Source: Symbiodinium natans
Taxonomy: Eukaryota; Sar; Dinophyceae; Suessiales; Symbiodiniaceae
Assembly (NCBI GenBank): GCA_905221605.1
Contig: CAJNDS010000125.1
Coordinates: 796,696-860,695, forward strand
Direction of reading: 5' to 3'
DNA: 64,000 nt
Position numbers and translations under genes: made by a program. Under the pieces are notes generated by a model. The model was given only the letters and a program-made list of their open reading frames with translations, did no database searches and was not told where the DNA came from. This document shows, piece after piece, positions 28,901 through 41,300 of this stretch; position 1 is the stretch's first letter; the number at the start of each line of letters is the position of its first letter.

Positions 28901-31900
28901 CCTAAACCCTAAACTCCAAACCCTAACCCAAAACCCTAAACCCCAAACATTCCCCTAGGCCCTCTAAACCCACAACCCCAAAAAGTTTAGGCTTAGGGTT
29001 TTGGGTTTAGGTTTAGGTTCAAAACCCTAAACGCTGAACGCTAAACCCTAAACCCTAAAACCTAAAACCTGAAACCTAATCTAGGAACCCACCACGTCTT
29101 TCGAGGCAGGTCGGAAGAAACGCCGCTCCAATGCCCGGAAGGCCCTCTCGTGTTCCTGTGCTTCAAACTTTACGGCTTGGGGGTTTAGGGTTTAGGGTTT
29201 AGGGTTCAGGGTTCATATTTCAGGTTTAGGATTTCAGGTTTAGGGTTTAGGGTTTGGGGTTTTACGTGTTTTGGATGTAGGGTTTTAGGGTTTTTTGGGT
29301 TTGGGGTGTTGGGGTTTTGGGGTTTCGCAAGCAGGCGAACCCCTTGCCACAACAAGAACACCATGGCAAACATGGGGGTCTAGTAGGCTTGGTAGCGCAG
29401 TGGTACCCTTTACCCATTTTTTGGTTCTGGGTTCCCTTATAAACTACCCAACCAAAAAAGGGTGCCCTTATGAGAATATGTTTACTGGGCTACTAAGTAG
29501 GGCTCAGGGTGGGTACTAAGCAACCGAAAGCAGCGTGTGCTGCAGCACATGCTCCCCTACACCCTAAATCCTAAACCCTAAAGCCTGAACCCTAAACCCT
29601 AATAACCCTAAACCCGAAACCCGAAAAAAATCGGGTGCAACCAGAGACCCATGTCCTCGCGAGGTCTAAGCTTAAGAGAATGTGCTTAGGGTGTAGGGTT
29701 TAGGGGCCGAGGGTGGTTTACTTTGTCATAGCGGGGTAACTTTTTTAATGTTTAAGGGTACTTAAACTCAATAAGGAATAGAAGTTTGATTGTTTAATGC
29801 TATCCCAAGCATGAACTAGTTCAGGGGAGTATTGCCGGTGCACTGTTGGGTTTTACAGAAGGTAAAGTTTCCAGAGCCAGCAAAACTCCAAAGGGATGTC
29901 TTAAACACGCGGCTTCAGGGTTTAGGTTTAGGGTTTAGGGTTAGGGCTTAGGGTTTAGGGTTTAGGGTTTAGGGTTTAGGGTTTAGGGTTTAGGGTTTAG
30001 AGTTTAGGGTTTAGGGTTTAGGGTTTAGGGCTGGAGATGAGCTCAGTCCTAAGCGCATTGAAGCCTCGAGCGCGAAGCCCGACTTGCATGTCGCTACCTA
30101 TCCGGGGCCCAAAGCCACTATGGCAAGCAGTGGAAGGACCTGAACAAAGTTCTTCAAACCCTAAACCCTAAACCCTAAACCCTAAACCCTAAAACCAAAA
30201 CCCTAAACGCCCTAAACCCTAAAACTTCAGTGGTGGCAGCGAGTGGAGAAGCTCCGGGTTGGAAAGTACTCGCAGACCAGACGCAAAGGTCACAACCAGT
30301 CCGCGGCGCGGAACACCGTCTTTGCGGTTGGCGCGGGCCGTTGGTCCACCATCCCTGGCGATGGCATCACAGCGCTGTCAACCAGAAGCAGCATGGCGTA
30401 CACGGCTTCTTCGGCCGTTCTTCGGTGCCAGAGGTCTGTCACATCCTCTCGAAGCTTTGCATAAGCCCGAAACCCGAAACCCTATACAAACCAAACTCCG
30501 TCATCTCCATTCTCTGCAGCCTTCCTCTTCCACAAGGAAAAGTTGTATGCGGGCCATTTCCTAAATCGTGGTCCTTTCTCAGGAGCCCCTGAATAGAAGC
30601 CTCGGAAAAAATCGTGGGACCCCTTGGGGGTAACCCCCCTCGCCCCAATATCAAACCCCCCCCCTACCCCCTAATACTAAAAACCCCCAATATAGTCTAA
30701 TATAACTATAATGGGGGGTATTTAAAATTAGGGGGTAGGGGGGGTTTATTATTAGGGGGAGGGTATTCAGGTGACGGTACGTGTTTGTTGTTCTGGGCAG
30801 CGCTCCGCCCTAAATCGTATAAACCCCCAAAGCCCCAAAACCCTACACTGTAGACCCTGAAATCATTGAACATGTTTAGTGAGCATCCCTTTGGGTTTGG
30901 GGGTTTAGGGGTTTAGGGGTTTAGGGGTTTAGGGTTTAGGGTTTAGGGTTTAGGGTTTAGGGTTCAGGGTTCAGGGTTCAGGGTTTGGGGTTTGGGGTTT
31001 GGGGGGGGGGGGGGGGGGGGGCAAACCTCAGAGTTCAGAGTACAGATTAGGGTGTCTCGTGTTTAGGGTTTAGGGTTTAGGGTTTAGGGTTTAGGTTTTA
31101 GGTTTTAGGGTTTAGGGTCTAGGGTTTAGGGCTAGGGCTTCATGTGCTTGTGGCCGAAGGGGCCCGAAGCGCGCCAGTGTTGAATCTCCGCGCTGCTGCT
31201 TCTTCTCAAGCCAAAACCCCCAAACCCTAAACCCTAAACCCTAAACCCTAAACCCTAAACCCTAAACCCTAAACCCTAACCTCTCAGGAGACTTAGGGTT
31301 TGGGGGTTTCGCAGTTCTATACTCAGGGTTGTGATGAGTATAGGGTAATAAGCATCCCACAAAGGTAGAACCAACCCTAAGCCCGAAATCTAAACCCTGT
31401 AGGGGAACCCCACTTCTACCAAGCTATTAACCTCCAAGCAAACCCCTGAACCCTCATCCCTCAGCCTCAACCCTCAACCCTAAAGCCTTACTGTCTGCTG
31501 TTCACTTAAGTGGGCATTTCTCAAAATAGCGGTACCCCCTTTTATACCCCAACTAGAATGGAATCCCCTTAGTTCACTTACCCTAAGGACTGCTATTTCG
31601 AGGTTTTCGGCCCTCAAAGGCTTAATTGTAGCAGGTTTTTGGGGTCATTTTGACCCTAAACCCCAAACCCCAAACCCTAAACCCTAAACCCTAAACCCTC
31701 AACCCTCAACCCTCAACCCTAAACCCTAAACCCTAAACCCTAAACCCTAAACCCTAAACCCTAAACCCCTCTTTCCGGAAACCCCCAAAGTAAGCCCCAG
31801 ACGCCAGGCGAAGGCGGCCAAGGTCTTTCCCCGGCCTGCAGCGGGCCTGCCACTGGGACTTTTCAACCCTTTTGGGGGGCGTGATTTCCAGGGGTTTAGG

Positions 31901-34341
31901 GCTTAGGGTTTAGGGCGTAGGGTTTAGGGTTTGGGGTTTAGGGTTTAGGGTTTAGGGTTTGGGGTTTAGGGTTTAGGGTTTAGGGTTTAGGGCCTGCAGG
32001 GGTACCTGTGTACGAATAAGGTGATGGTCCATGTGCTATTTAATTGCTGTATTTTGGCAGTCTCCCGTTGTCCAGCCGGTTTTGCTCCTCAGGGTAGCTA
32101 CCCTAAACCCTAAGCCCTAAACCCTAAACCCTAAACCCTAAACTCCAAACCCTAAACCCAGACCCTGAGGCTCCGTGTCGGTCAAGATGCCTTATGTGGT
32201 GTGGTCTTTGGTCCCCAGACCCTCGAATGAGCTTCCTCCGTAGAGTCATACTATCCCCCTTGGGAATTTTTTTATTTTTGTTTATATAAAACCCAAGAGG
32301 ATATTAAAACAAAAAAGTATTAGGGTTCTAAGGGGAGTATAGATATGGTGAGGCTGCAGAGATATGGAGGTTTCCGAAATTAGGGGTTCCTTCTTGGGGT
32401 CCTTATTTCAAGCGGGGGACTATTTTGGGGGGCCCCTGAATTGCGTACACACCAATATTGTGCTCAGGATTTGGGGTTCAGGGCCTCATGTGTTCAAGGT
32501 GTTTTTTGCGCCGCCCTCACAAGTAGCGGTAGGCTAGTCGGATCTTGTTTGTTTTCGATCTTCGGGCTTGTAGGTAAGCTTGTGGTCAGCACACAGTTCC
32601 GTGTTCAGAGCCTGTGTGTAGGAGAACTCACACATCCTTAACCCTGGCCTTAACCCTATCCTAAACCGTTGACCTTAAACCCTCACCCCTAAACCCCGGA
32701 ATATTGTTCAGAACCTGCGCGTAGAAGAACTCACACATCTTCAGCCTTAAGCCCTAAACCCTTAACCCTAAAACACCCCTAACCCTAAACCCAGAACCCT
32801 AAACCCCGGAACCTCTAAACCCCTGAACCCCTGCACCCCTGCCGACACAAGAAGGCTCCGCCCCGTGGTGCATCCGCCTACCCAGCGCTTCGTGGATCCA
32901 CTTTAGGGTTTAGGGTTTATAGGGTTTAGGGTTTAGGGTTTAGGGTTTAGGGTTTAGGGTTTAGGGTTTAGGGTTAGGGGTGTTAAGGCTACGAGCGTTC
33001 AGGGCTCGGGGTCCAAGAGGTTTCAGAGTCATGTCTGGGGCCCCTTTTGGGAGTTCGAGAGAGTTTGAGGTTGGAGGGTTTAGGGTTTAGGGTTTCGGGT
33101 TTAGGGTTTCGGGTTTAGGGTTTAGGGTTTGGGGTTTCGGGTTAGGGTTTAGGTCCAGGCTTCGTATGAGGCTGTTACGAGGCCGCAACCCCCTCGTGGC
33201 CTTGCGACATCGGACGTATCAGTCGTTGCCTACGATGTGTGGCCCAAGTGTCAAAAGTCCAAGTGTCCCACGCATCCCAAGTGTCCAAGCAGCCGTATCC
33301 CTGTAAATCCCAGCAACCCTCGTCCCTAATCCCTAATCCCTAAACCCTAAACCCTAAACCCTAAACCTTAAACCCTAAACCCTAAACCCTAAACTCTCGT
33401 ATGCAAGACACGCAGGGAGCCGAAAGAAAGGCAAGTCTGTAGTCCCCCTCCAAAGCGTGTCCGCTAGATGGACATTTGCGAGAGTAGTTGCAAGACTTCT
33501 TGAAAACCCCGAAGGGTCCATAGTATCCCTGAGGGTCCATAACGTTTCGGGTTTAGGGTATGGGGTAAGATGCAAGGGCCCTGAAGCTAATAAACTGGGA
33601 ACCCCTTTCAGGCCCAAGTATATACCATAACCCTAAACCCGAAACCTCAAACCCTAACCCCTAAACCCGATGGACCTTAGGCATTAGGGATACTGTGTAG
33701 GAACATGGTCCCAACTGTGGATCTCCAGGCTACAACATGAAGCTGCGCCTGGGCAAGGGCTTCACTCTGGATGAGCTGAAGGAGGCCAAGGATGATGTTA
33801 CCAGCTGTGTTTAGGGTTTAGGGTTTAGGGTTTAGAGTTTAGGGTTTAGGGTTTAGGGTTTAGGGTGAGAGCGTCGGTGCTGTCTATTATATAGTGGCAC
33901 AGTGCTGCATGTTTGCTGCCTAACTTGCGAATGTCTGTTCCGAGCAGTGAGCGTGAGGCCAAGATCCCGAGGAAGTACGCGAAGACCATCGGCATCGCCA
34001 TTGACCACCGCCGCAGGAATCGCTGCACGGAGAGCCTCCAGGCCAACGTCGAGCGACTGAAGCTGTACATGTCCAAGCTGCTGCTCTTCCCGAAGAAGGC
34101 CGGTGCCAAGAAGGTCCGAAAGGGCGACACGCCGCGCTCCGAGCTTGAGAACGTGGCGCAGAACACGCTCAAGGACATCATCCCGGTGCCCAAGACTGAG
34201 AAGCGCACTCGTGCCCGTGCCATCACCGCCGAGGAGAAGGAGGCGTCCGCCTACAAGCAGCTCAAGAAGGCCCGTACCAACAAGCACTACCTTGGCGAGC
34301 GCATGAAGAAGGCCAAGGATGCGGCCGCCAAGGAAACATGA
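25946..34341 (+). CDS. Ribosomal protein eL13, copy 2 (8 exons)
   Basis: Same gene structure as copy 1. Exons: 25946-25958, 26839-26873, 27785-27844, 29106-29141, 31808-31848, 32855-32886, 33729-33784, 33958-34341; 218 residues, stop TGA 34339-34341. The protein differs from copy 1 only in the last exon, where PVPKTEKR replaces PVPKPEKR; other differences are silent. Every splice position and phase is conserved, but the introns (173-2666 bases) are almost unrelated to those of copy 1, except intron 7. Donors include GT (introns 2, 4 variant) and GC (introns 1, 3, 4, 5, 6, 7). A direct tandem repeat of a housekeeping gene on one strand is usual in dinoflagellates. Confidence 0.93.
26510..26633. 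mobile_element. MITE family A, copy 2
   Basis: 120 bases between TA dinucleotides, more diverged than the others (ends CAAGGAGGGGCCCCC and GGGGGCCCACCTTG). In eL13 copy 2 intron 1. Confidence 0.88.
27501..27624. mobile_element. MITE family A, copy 3
   Basis: 120 bases between TA dinucleotides in eL13 copy 2 intron 2; nearly identical to copies 1, 5 and 6. Confidence 0.9.
28050..28172. mobile_element. MITE family H
   Basis: Ends CTACTATTTGCTTGAGAACC and GTTCTTAAGCAAATAGCAG in inverse orientation; relative at 59313-59422. Confidence 0.65.
28429..28515 (-). repeat. CCCTAAA array
   Basis: About 12 units with two CCCTACA variants. Confidence 0.93.
29391..29505. mobile_element. MITE family E, copy 2
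   Basis: TGGTAGCGCAGTGGTACCC at the left and GGGCTACTAAGTAGG at the right. The left end resembles a tRNA A box, but it is simply the terminal repeat. Confidence 0.6.
29924..30031 (+). repeat. TTTAGGG telomere-type array
   Basis: About 15 units with one TTTAGAG variant. Confidence 0.94.
30231..30464 (+). CDS. Exon-like fragment with stop inside eL13 copy 2 intron 4
   Basis: After CTTCAG a frame is open for 77 codons to TAA 30462-30464, starting WWQRVEKLRVGKYSQTRRKG and continuing HNQSAARNTVFAVGAGRWST. Two further frames are open over much of it, so the coding frame is not certain. It has no counterpart in copy 1. It may be the terminal exon of a nested or captured gene. Not recognised. Confidence 0.35.
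   Translation, partial: WWQRVEKLRVGKYSQTRRKGHNQSAARNTVFAVGAGRWSTIPGDGITALSTRSSMAYTASSAVLRCQRSVTSSRSFA
30630..30765. mobile_element. Long palindromic element
   Basis: AACCCCCCCCCTACCCCCTA on the left and its inverse TTAGGGGGTAGGGGGGG on the right, about 130 bases in all; single copy in this window. Confidence 0.45.
31655..31772 (-). repeat. CCCTAAA/CCCTCAA array
   Basis: About 16 units with three consecutive CCCTCAA units. Confidence 0.93.
31886..31993 (+). repeat. TTTAGGG array with TTTGGGG variants
   Basis: About 15 units, following eL13 copy 2 exon 5. Confidence 0.92.
33812..33868 (+). repeat. TTTAGGG array shared by both eL13 copies (copy 2)
   Basis: Homologous to 24582-24638: same position in intron 7, a TTTAGAG variant, same flanks. 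Confidence 0.9.
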
Positions 34342-34876
34342 GCCACCAAGAACGATTCAGCTGGGACCGCAGGGGAAGAGCCAGAAAATGACACTCTGGG
34401 GGGGGGGGGGGGTTAAGCGTAGCTTGCAGCACTTCCTGCAGACTCGACCACATGCGACCCCCATACTCCAAACCCCAAAACGCTGAATATCCTCCAAACA
34501 ATATACAGCAATACTTGGGCACTACCTAAACCTCGTGGTCTCGTCGACCCTAGCTAAACCCTGACCCCCAAGCCACTCAAATCCCTGACGTTAAATCTTC
34601 CCCGTAAGTCCCAGTGTACCTCATCATGTGCGACTAGGCCCTACTCAATGTTGCAGGTGAGGGGGGGGGGATTCCGGTACGGGCCCGCGATGGGGGGTTA
34701 GCATTAGGATATCTTTCCCCTCTTCTTATTCTTGGGTTAGGTGTGCTGATAAACCCTACGCAGCTAGAAAGGTCCCCCTTTTTCATTCCTAGCTTCCTCT
34801 TCCATCGAGTTTTAAAAGGGGGGGGTTACGGTTTAGGCTTAGGGTTTTGGGTTCAGATTTCAGGGTTTAGGCTCTG

Positions 34877-34978
34877 GGGTTGGGGTTTAGGGTTTAGGGT
34901 TTAGGGTTTAGGGTTTAGGGTTTAGGGTTTAGGGTTTAGGGTTTAGGGTTTAGGGTTTAGGGTTTAGGGTTTAGGGTT
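34877..34978 (+). repeat. TTTAGGG telomere-type array
   Basis: About 14 perfect units. Confidence 0.96.
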
Positions 34979-35128
34979 TCGGAGAAGGGTTCGGAGCAGG
35001 CCTCTCTCAAGGCTAAGCCCCTCCACCCCTGAACTTTGTCTTGTCCATGCGCGCAGCACTATGCATCTGTTCCGTTGGGGAGATGCATGTTTCAGGGATG
35101 CCTTGGGGTTCGCGCGCATTTAGGCCCG

Positions 35129-35234
35129 TTTAGGGTTTAGGGTTTAGGGTTTAGGGTTTAGGGTTTAGGGTTTAGGGTTTAGGGTTTAGGGTTTAGGGTT
35201 TAGGGTTTAGGGTTTAGGGTTTAGGGTTTAGGGC
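35129..35234 (+). repeat. TTTAGGG telomere-type array
   Basis: About 15 perfect units. Confidence 0.96.
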
Positions 35235-35394
35235 TTCGCGCTTATGAGTTCAGTTCAAACCTAGGTTATTGGTTTGTAAGATGTCCGACTTAGCAAGGAC
35301 CAGTCTCGGATCGAAGCACCAAGCTAATACAAGGTTGAAGTTTAGGGTTTAGGATTTAGGGTTTAGGGGTTAGGGTTCAGGGTTCAGGGCTGAG

Positions 35395-38300
35395 GGCAAT
35401 CTTGCTGCCATGAATCCGAATGCCGCCGTGTTCGTCCCGGGTGGCTACGTGCACCGCACGCAGCCGCGACCTCGTTTAGGGTTTAGGGTTTAGGGTTTAG
35501 GGTTTAGGGTTTAGGGTTTAGGGTTGATTCGGTATCAGGGCTTCACGGTTTCGTGGTTTAAGGTCTTCGGGTGTGCTGCATAAGTGTGCCCACCCTTCAC
35601 CCCAACCCGAAGCCCTGGAGCCAGGATCTGCAGTGTTGGAAGAGACGATTATTTTGACTTTTGCGCATATCGAGAAACAAGAGAGAGATGCTCTTTACCC
35701 AGCTTTCGTTTAGGTGTTAGCGTGTAGGAGCCGTGGCAGATGTCTCTTATTGAGGTCGACGGTTTAGGGTTATACCCACTTATATAGGGAGTTGTTTTGA
35801 ACCACAGGCAGTTCCTTTCTAACCCTAAACCCTAAACCCTAAACACTCGCTTAGAGCGCTTCCTTCCCTGCTGCAAGCCCTGGGGCTTTATGAGCAAGTT
35901 GTAGAGCTCCGGTTTAGGGTTTAGGGTTTAGGGTTAGATTCTTGGGGTATTTCGTATCTTCTCTTACTGGGTTTAAGAGGATCAGACTTAGGCATATTTT
36001 TACAGGGCCAGCCTGGCTGGACAACATTCTGAGGGTAAGTTGCATGGTTCGTATCATTCATACTACCCCCGCTGGGTTCCCCCCTTAAATATCCTTACTC
36101 AGGCTTAACTATCCCTAAATAGCCTTAATTATGAGGGGAACCAAGGGGGGGCGGGGGTAGGAAAGAGCGGGGCAGTACCCCTAAACCCTAAACCCTATAC
36201 CCTAAACCCTAAACCCTAAACCCTAGACCCTAGACCCTAAACCCTAAACCCTAAACCCTATAGAGTGGGGTATATAGTAGGGGAATCCAGAACCCGTGAT
36301 GATATGGCCCGAGACCTGTCTTCAGAGCTCTGAAGTCGGCATATTTGTCTAGGGTTTAGGGTTTAGGGTTTAGTAATTTAGGGTTTAGGGTTTAGGGTTT
36401 AGGGTGTAGGGTTTAGGGTAATTCAGGACCCACACTCAGGGTCTTTATGTCTAGCTAAACCCTTAGCCCTACATGTCGTAGCAGTTCCAGATCACCTTGC
36501 GTCGGCTGTGTCAACAATCTCAGGTGCTAGGTACAGCAATATTTGGGGTTTCGGGCTAGGGTTTAGGGCTAGGGTTTAGGGTTAGGTAGAGGAATCGTCT
36601 GCTTTTGTTTTTGGGGGCGCGGGCGTTTTGCAACCAAGGCTCAATGGAGGTGCAAGTGCCGGAGCCTGAGCAGTCCTTGGGTTGTTTAGGGTGTAGGGTG
36701 TAGGGTTTGGGGTTTAGGGTTTAGGGTTTAGGCCTTTTCCTGAGTGCGTTTGAGGAGCTGGAGTCTACGGATTCAGAGGGCTTAGCGATCTGGGGGTTTT
36801 AGGGTTTTTTAGGTTGTGGGCTTGAGGACTTGGTGTCTGTGGATGTACAGGGTTTAGCGACTTTGGGGTTTTAGGGTTCTTAGGGTTTTGGGGTTTTGGG
36901 TTTAGGGTTTAGGGTTTAGGGTTTAGGATGGATGTAGGGTTTGGGGATATGGAGAGAATCACAGGAATATCGGAGGAATAGATGGGTACTTCCGACAATG
37001 GGTGGACCCTTTTATTAAATGCCCCAACACAACATCATCCTTCTCACCACAATTCCCCCCCCCTTTTGTTTTGTGAACCCCCCCCCCCCCCCATGTGTAT
37101 ACATGTTCCAAACCCCCCTAAACCCTAAACCCTCAACCCTAAACCCTAAACCTACTACATTCCCGGATACTCTCTCTCTCTCTCTCTTCCCCTATCGCTG
37201 GGTTTCCGATCCCTAAACCCTAAACCCTAAACCCTAAACCCTAAACCCTAAACCCTAAACCCGCTTCGGGGATCCTATACATTTTCTCTATTTTCGGTTA
37301 GGCAGAGACTCCCTGAAGCAAAGCCAGGCTCCTTGAATCACAAATGTTGGGCCTATTTTGGGTTTTAGGGTTTAGGGTTTAGGGTTTAGGGTTTAGGGTT
37401 TAGGGTTTAGGGTTTAGGGTTAGGGTTTAGGGTTTAGGGTTGTTCCCCCTCAAGAAATCGCGGCTCTTGTCGCAGAACCCCAACATTCTGGGCATCACGC
37501 GGTTAGGGTTTAGGGCTTACGAAGCCCTACATAAATCTTGCGGGAACTCAGCTTAAATCAGCCCAGGCTCCGGTTCTTCGAAGCTGCGGATCCTAAACCC
37601 TAAACCCTAAACCCTAAACCCCATGACGCCTGAAACTTGATACTTTTTTTTGCACTTATCAAACCCATCCCTAGGCCTGTAGGGTTTAGGGTTTAGGGTT
37701 TAGGGTTTAGGGTTTAGGGTTTAGGGTTTAGGGTTTAGGGTTTAGGGTTTAGGGTTTAGGGTTTAGGGTTTAGGCCTTTGGTCCCTAAGCCCGAGCCCTT
37801 CCCTTCGAAACATACAGAGGCGCTAAGGGTCCATGTACCCATACAGTATCGACTTGGGCCTTACAGGGGTTCCTATATAGGGGTTTAGGGTTTAGGGTTT
37901 AGGGTTTAGGGTTTAGGGTTTAGGGTTTAGGGTTTAGGGTTTAGGGTTTGCTTTGTGGTACTTTACTGTAACTTTAGATCCTTACCTTTTTTTGGGTTTT
38001 TTGGGTTTCTTATTAAGGCAGCTAAAAGTTTAATTTATAGCTACCCTCCTGAGTGCAGCCAAGGTAGCTTCAGGGCCCAAGTATGTACCACATAGGTATC
38101 ATGCTTTGTTGTGTTTTACTGTAACTTTAGATCCTTAGCCTTTTTGGGTTTATTCGGTTTCTTCATAAGGCAGCATTTATATTTTTTGCTACTCTACTGA
38201 GTGCAGCCAAGCATGGACCCTGAGGGACACGAAAGAACATGGGAAACCCTGAGGCCACAGTTTTAGTCAGCGTGAGGAGACTCAAACCAAACCCGAACTG

Positions 38301-41300
38301 CGAAACCCTCAACCCAATCTTGGGTTTAGGGTTTAGGGTTTTGGGTTTAGGGCTTAGGGTTTAGCGTTTAGGGTTTAGGGTTTAGGGTTTAGGGTTAGAA
38401 TGGTGCTTTGGGGGTTATTGTAGTATAATTATAGAAGGGCCATAAAGGGAATGCCATTAGCAATTTTTTCCGACCCCTATATTACATGCTCAAACCCTAA
38501 ACCCTACAAACCCTACAAACCCTACAAACCCTACAAACCCTGCAAACCCTACAAACCCTACAAACCCTAGAAACCCTAGAAACCCTACAAACCCTACAAA
38601 CCCTACACCCGACGTGTTGGGGGTCCCTGGCTGCTCTTCCAAGACACAGACGGCGATTCCGCCAAAGGTGGCGGCGACAGAGCAGGAGACCAGAAGTTGT
38701 TTAGGGTGTAGGGTTTAGGGTTTAGGGTTTAGGGTTAGGGTTTAGGGTTTTTTTGAGTGTTATAGCTTAAGCGCCTAGTCAACCCACCATAAGAGGCTAG
38801 TATACACCCAACATAGGAAACTGCCCCCCCCCCCCCCATATTTATAGTCTACTGACTTTCAAGGTAGGTTTCATTGCTTCGGCTTTGAGGAATATTTTGG
38901 GGTTTAGGGCCCAGGGATGAGGGGTTTAGGGTTTAGGGTTTAGGGGTTAGGGTTTAGGGTTTAGGGTTTAGGGTTTAGGGTTTAGGGTTTAGGGTGATTC
39001 ATCGAGGTTCACCGTGCGTGGTTTCTGCAGGCTCAAGAGCCAAATCGCGCCGCGCTGCGGTGATCCGTTTCTCCCACACAAGTGATTCACTGTGCATCTC
39101 CCCTACTTGCTATCTACAAGTTCGCCTCTTTCAGTCCTGCATGGTTTTGGGGACTTTCGTTGGGGCACGATGTCCTCATTCGGCTCAGCTCTGTGCGCAT
39201 ATGCCTGCTTTCCTACCCGGCATGTGCCTGGATTCAGTTTGCTTCAGATAAGTTGGGTTAGGGTGCAGAGCTTGGAGCCCGAAACCTGAAACTTCATTCC
39301 AGGTCGTGGTAGTTGCTGTCTGGTGACCCTCTTGGGGTTTAGGGTTTAGGGTTTAGGGTTTGGGGTTTAGGGTTTAGGGTTTAGGGTTTAGGGTTTAGGG
39401 TTTAGAGTTTAGGGTTTAGGGTTTAGGGCTTCGGGTTTAGGGTTTAGGGCTTGCGTGGCAGGAGCTGAAGGACTTGTTGGCGTACATCTCGAACGAGGAG
39501 ATCCTGTCCTTGGACTGCGAGGTTCACGATGTTCAGTGTAAGGGAAGCTTGCCGGTCGGCCCTTGTGGTTGCTTGAAACTCAACCCTAAGCCCTAAGCCC
39601 TAAGCCCTAAACCCTAAACCCTAAACCCTAAACCCTAAACCCTAAACCCTAAACCCTGAACTTGCCCTGAATTATGAATTGGCTGGAAGAGGATCACACA
39701 AGTTTCTCTGAGGTTCTTGGTGGCAACCTTGGATCCACAGCCTTTTCGGTTCTGGGGGGTCTTGAGAGGCCCAGCTAGACATTAGTCCTTTGCCAGGCAT
39801 TAAAGCAGCCGAGATCATATTTGGAGAAGAATTGCGGGAGGTTTTTAGCAGCCCAACCCTAAACCCTAAGACCTCGACCCTAAACCCTGTAAGCTTTTAG
39901 GGTTGGCTTTTCACCTGAACCTTAAGCACCTGACTCTGTAGAGCTAAACCCCAAACTCCAAGACCCTGAGCTTTCTAAGTCCTAAAGAAACTCTAAGCTC
40001 GAAACCCTCAACCCTAACGCCCTAAACTCTAAGCGCCCCATATACCCTAAACCCTAAGCCCGAAACCCCAAACCCTAAGCCGCACCACGATACGATGGGC
40101 ACCTTGTCTTTGGCGGGGTCTCTGAGTCTGCCATGCTTCTTCGCTCTTCAGGTCGCTCCCTCTAAAACTTGCCTCGGAAAAGACATGGGTATAGCTCTCT
40201 CTAAATTAGGGTCCCCTGTTTAACGTTCAAATTACAGGGTGCCGCCTTAGGATGGGTGCCCAAAATGGGAACCTACTTTAGGAAGCTACCCAAATAGCAT
40301 CAGACTTAGTCAGCTTAAAGGCCTGCAATGAGCTGAGAGATGTTTGCGCACACTCTGGCGCACCCTACTTCGAGGTGCATGGGTTGCTCAAGCTCAGGTT
40401 AGAAGTTGGTTAGGCATAGCTAGAGCGGTTTGAAAGGATCTTCGTGGTGCCTACAAGCCTACTCTTAACTACATACGAACCTAATCCCTAAGCCCTAAAC
40501 CCTAAACCCTAATCCCTAAACCCTAAACCCTAACCCCTAAACCCTAAACCCTAAACCCTAAGCCCTAAACCCTAAACCCTAAACCCTGCGCCGCCCTCGT
40601 CGCCAGGGTGCAGACCTCTCGAAGGGTTCCTGGCGACAGGGTACCCAGCAGCCTTGGCCTGAGCCAGGTTCACAATGACCTTCAGCCTTGAGGGTTTTGT
40701 GGGGCTTAGGGTTTAGGGTTTAGGGTTTAGGGTTTCGGGTTTCGGGTTTGCGGTTTAAGGCTCAGGGTTGAGGGTCCCCCCCCGCCCCCCTCACAACAAC
40801 GCCAAAACCAGACACAGGGAGACAAACCTTGGCTGAAAAAGACGAAGAGATGGTTTAGGGTTTAGGGATTAGGGACTAGGGTTTAGGGTCACAATCTTCC
40901 CAGGGCCCATACGCCGGCCCTCAGGGGGCGGTGGGGTTGCTTAGTGGGGTGAAGAAACGAGAGGGAACTTTGTGACCCTAAACCCCAAAAACCCTAATCC
41001 CTAAACCCTAAACCCTAAACCCTACAAACAGTAAAAACCCTACAAACCGTCCTCAACCCTACACCCTTAACCCCAACCCCTAACAACCCTAAAGAATCTA
41101 GAAGTTTCAGAACTCTAAGTACCCTAAGAACCCTCAGGAACCTAAGAACCCAAAGCCGAATAGGCCCTGAAGCGCTTCCCGCAACAAAAGTCCTCAAACT
41201 GCCCTACGCCTTGCCAATGGGCTCCCACAACATTTCCGAACCCATCCCGAGCACAAAGCAAACGCAGAAAACTACGGATCTCCCAAAACCCCTCAGTGTT

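Larger units (their letters stand above)
34342..35394. other. Region between eL13 copy 2 and the exonuclease gene
   Basis: Conserved eL13 3' UTR (to about 34400), unique DNA, then two long TTTAGGG arrays (34877-34978 and 35129-35234). A unique stretch at 35047-35120 after CGCGCAG has open frames (for example MHLFRWGDACFRDALGFARI) and might be a 5' exon of the next gene. Confidence 0.5.

Noticed and set aside
29391-29420. tRNA-derived SINE (A-box-like GTAGCGCAGTGGTA)
   Set aside because: The same bases form the terminal inverted repeat of the family E MITE, and no B box follows at the right distance.
39462-39537. RRM domain reading of WQELKDLL
   Set aside because: WQDLKD is an SR-protein motif, but the following LSLDCE and the later exons fit the exo I motif and order of the DEDDy exonuclease family far better.
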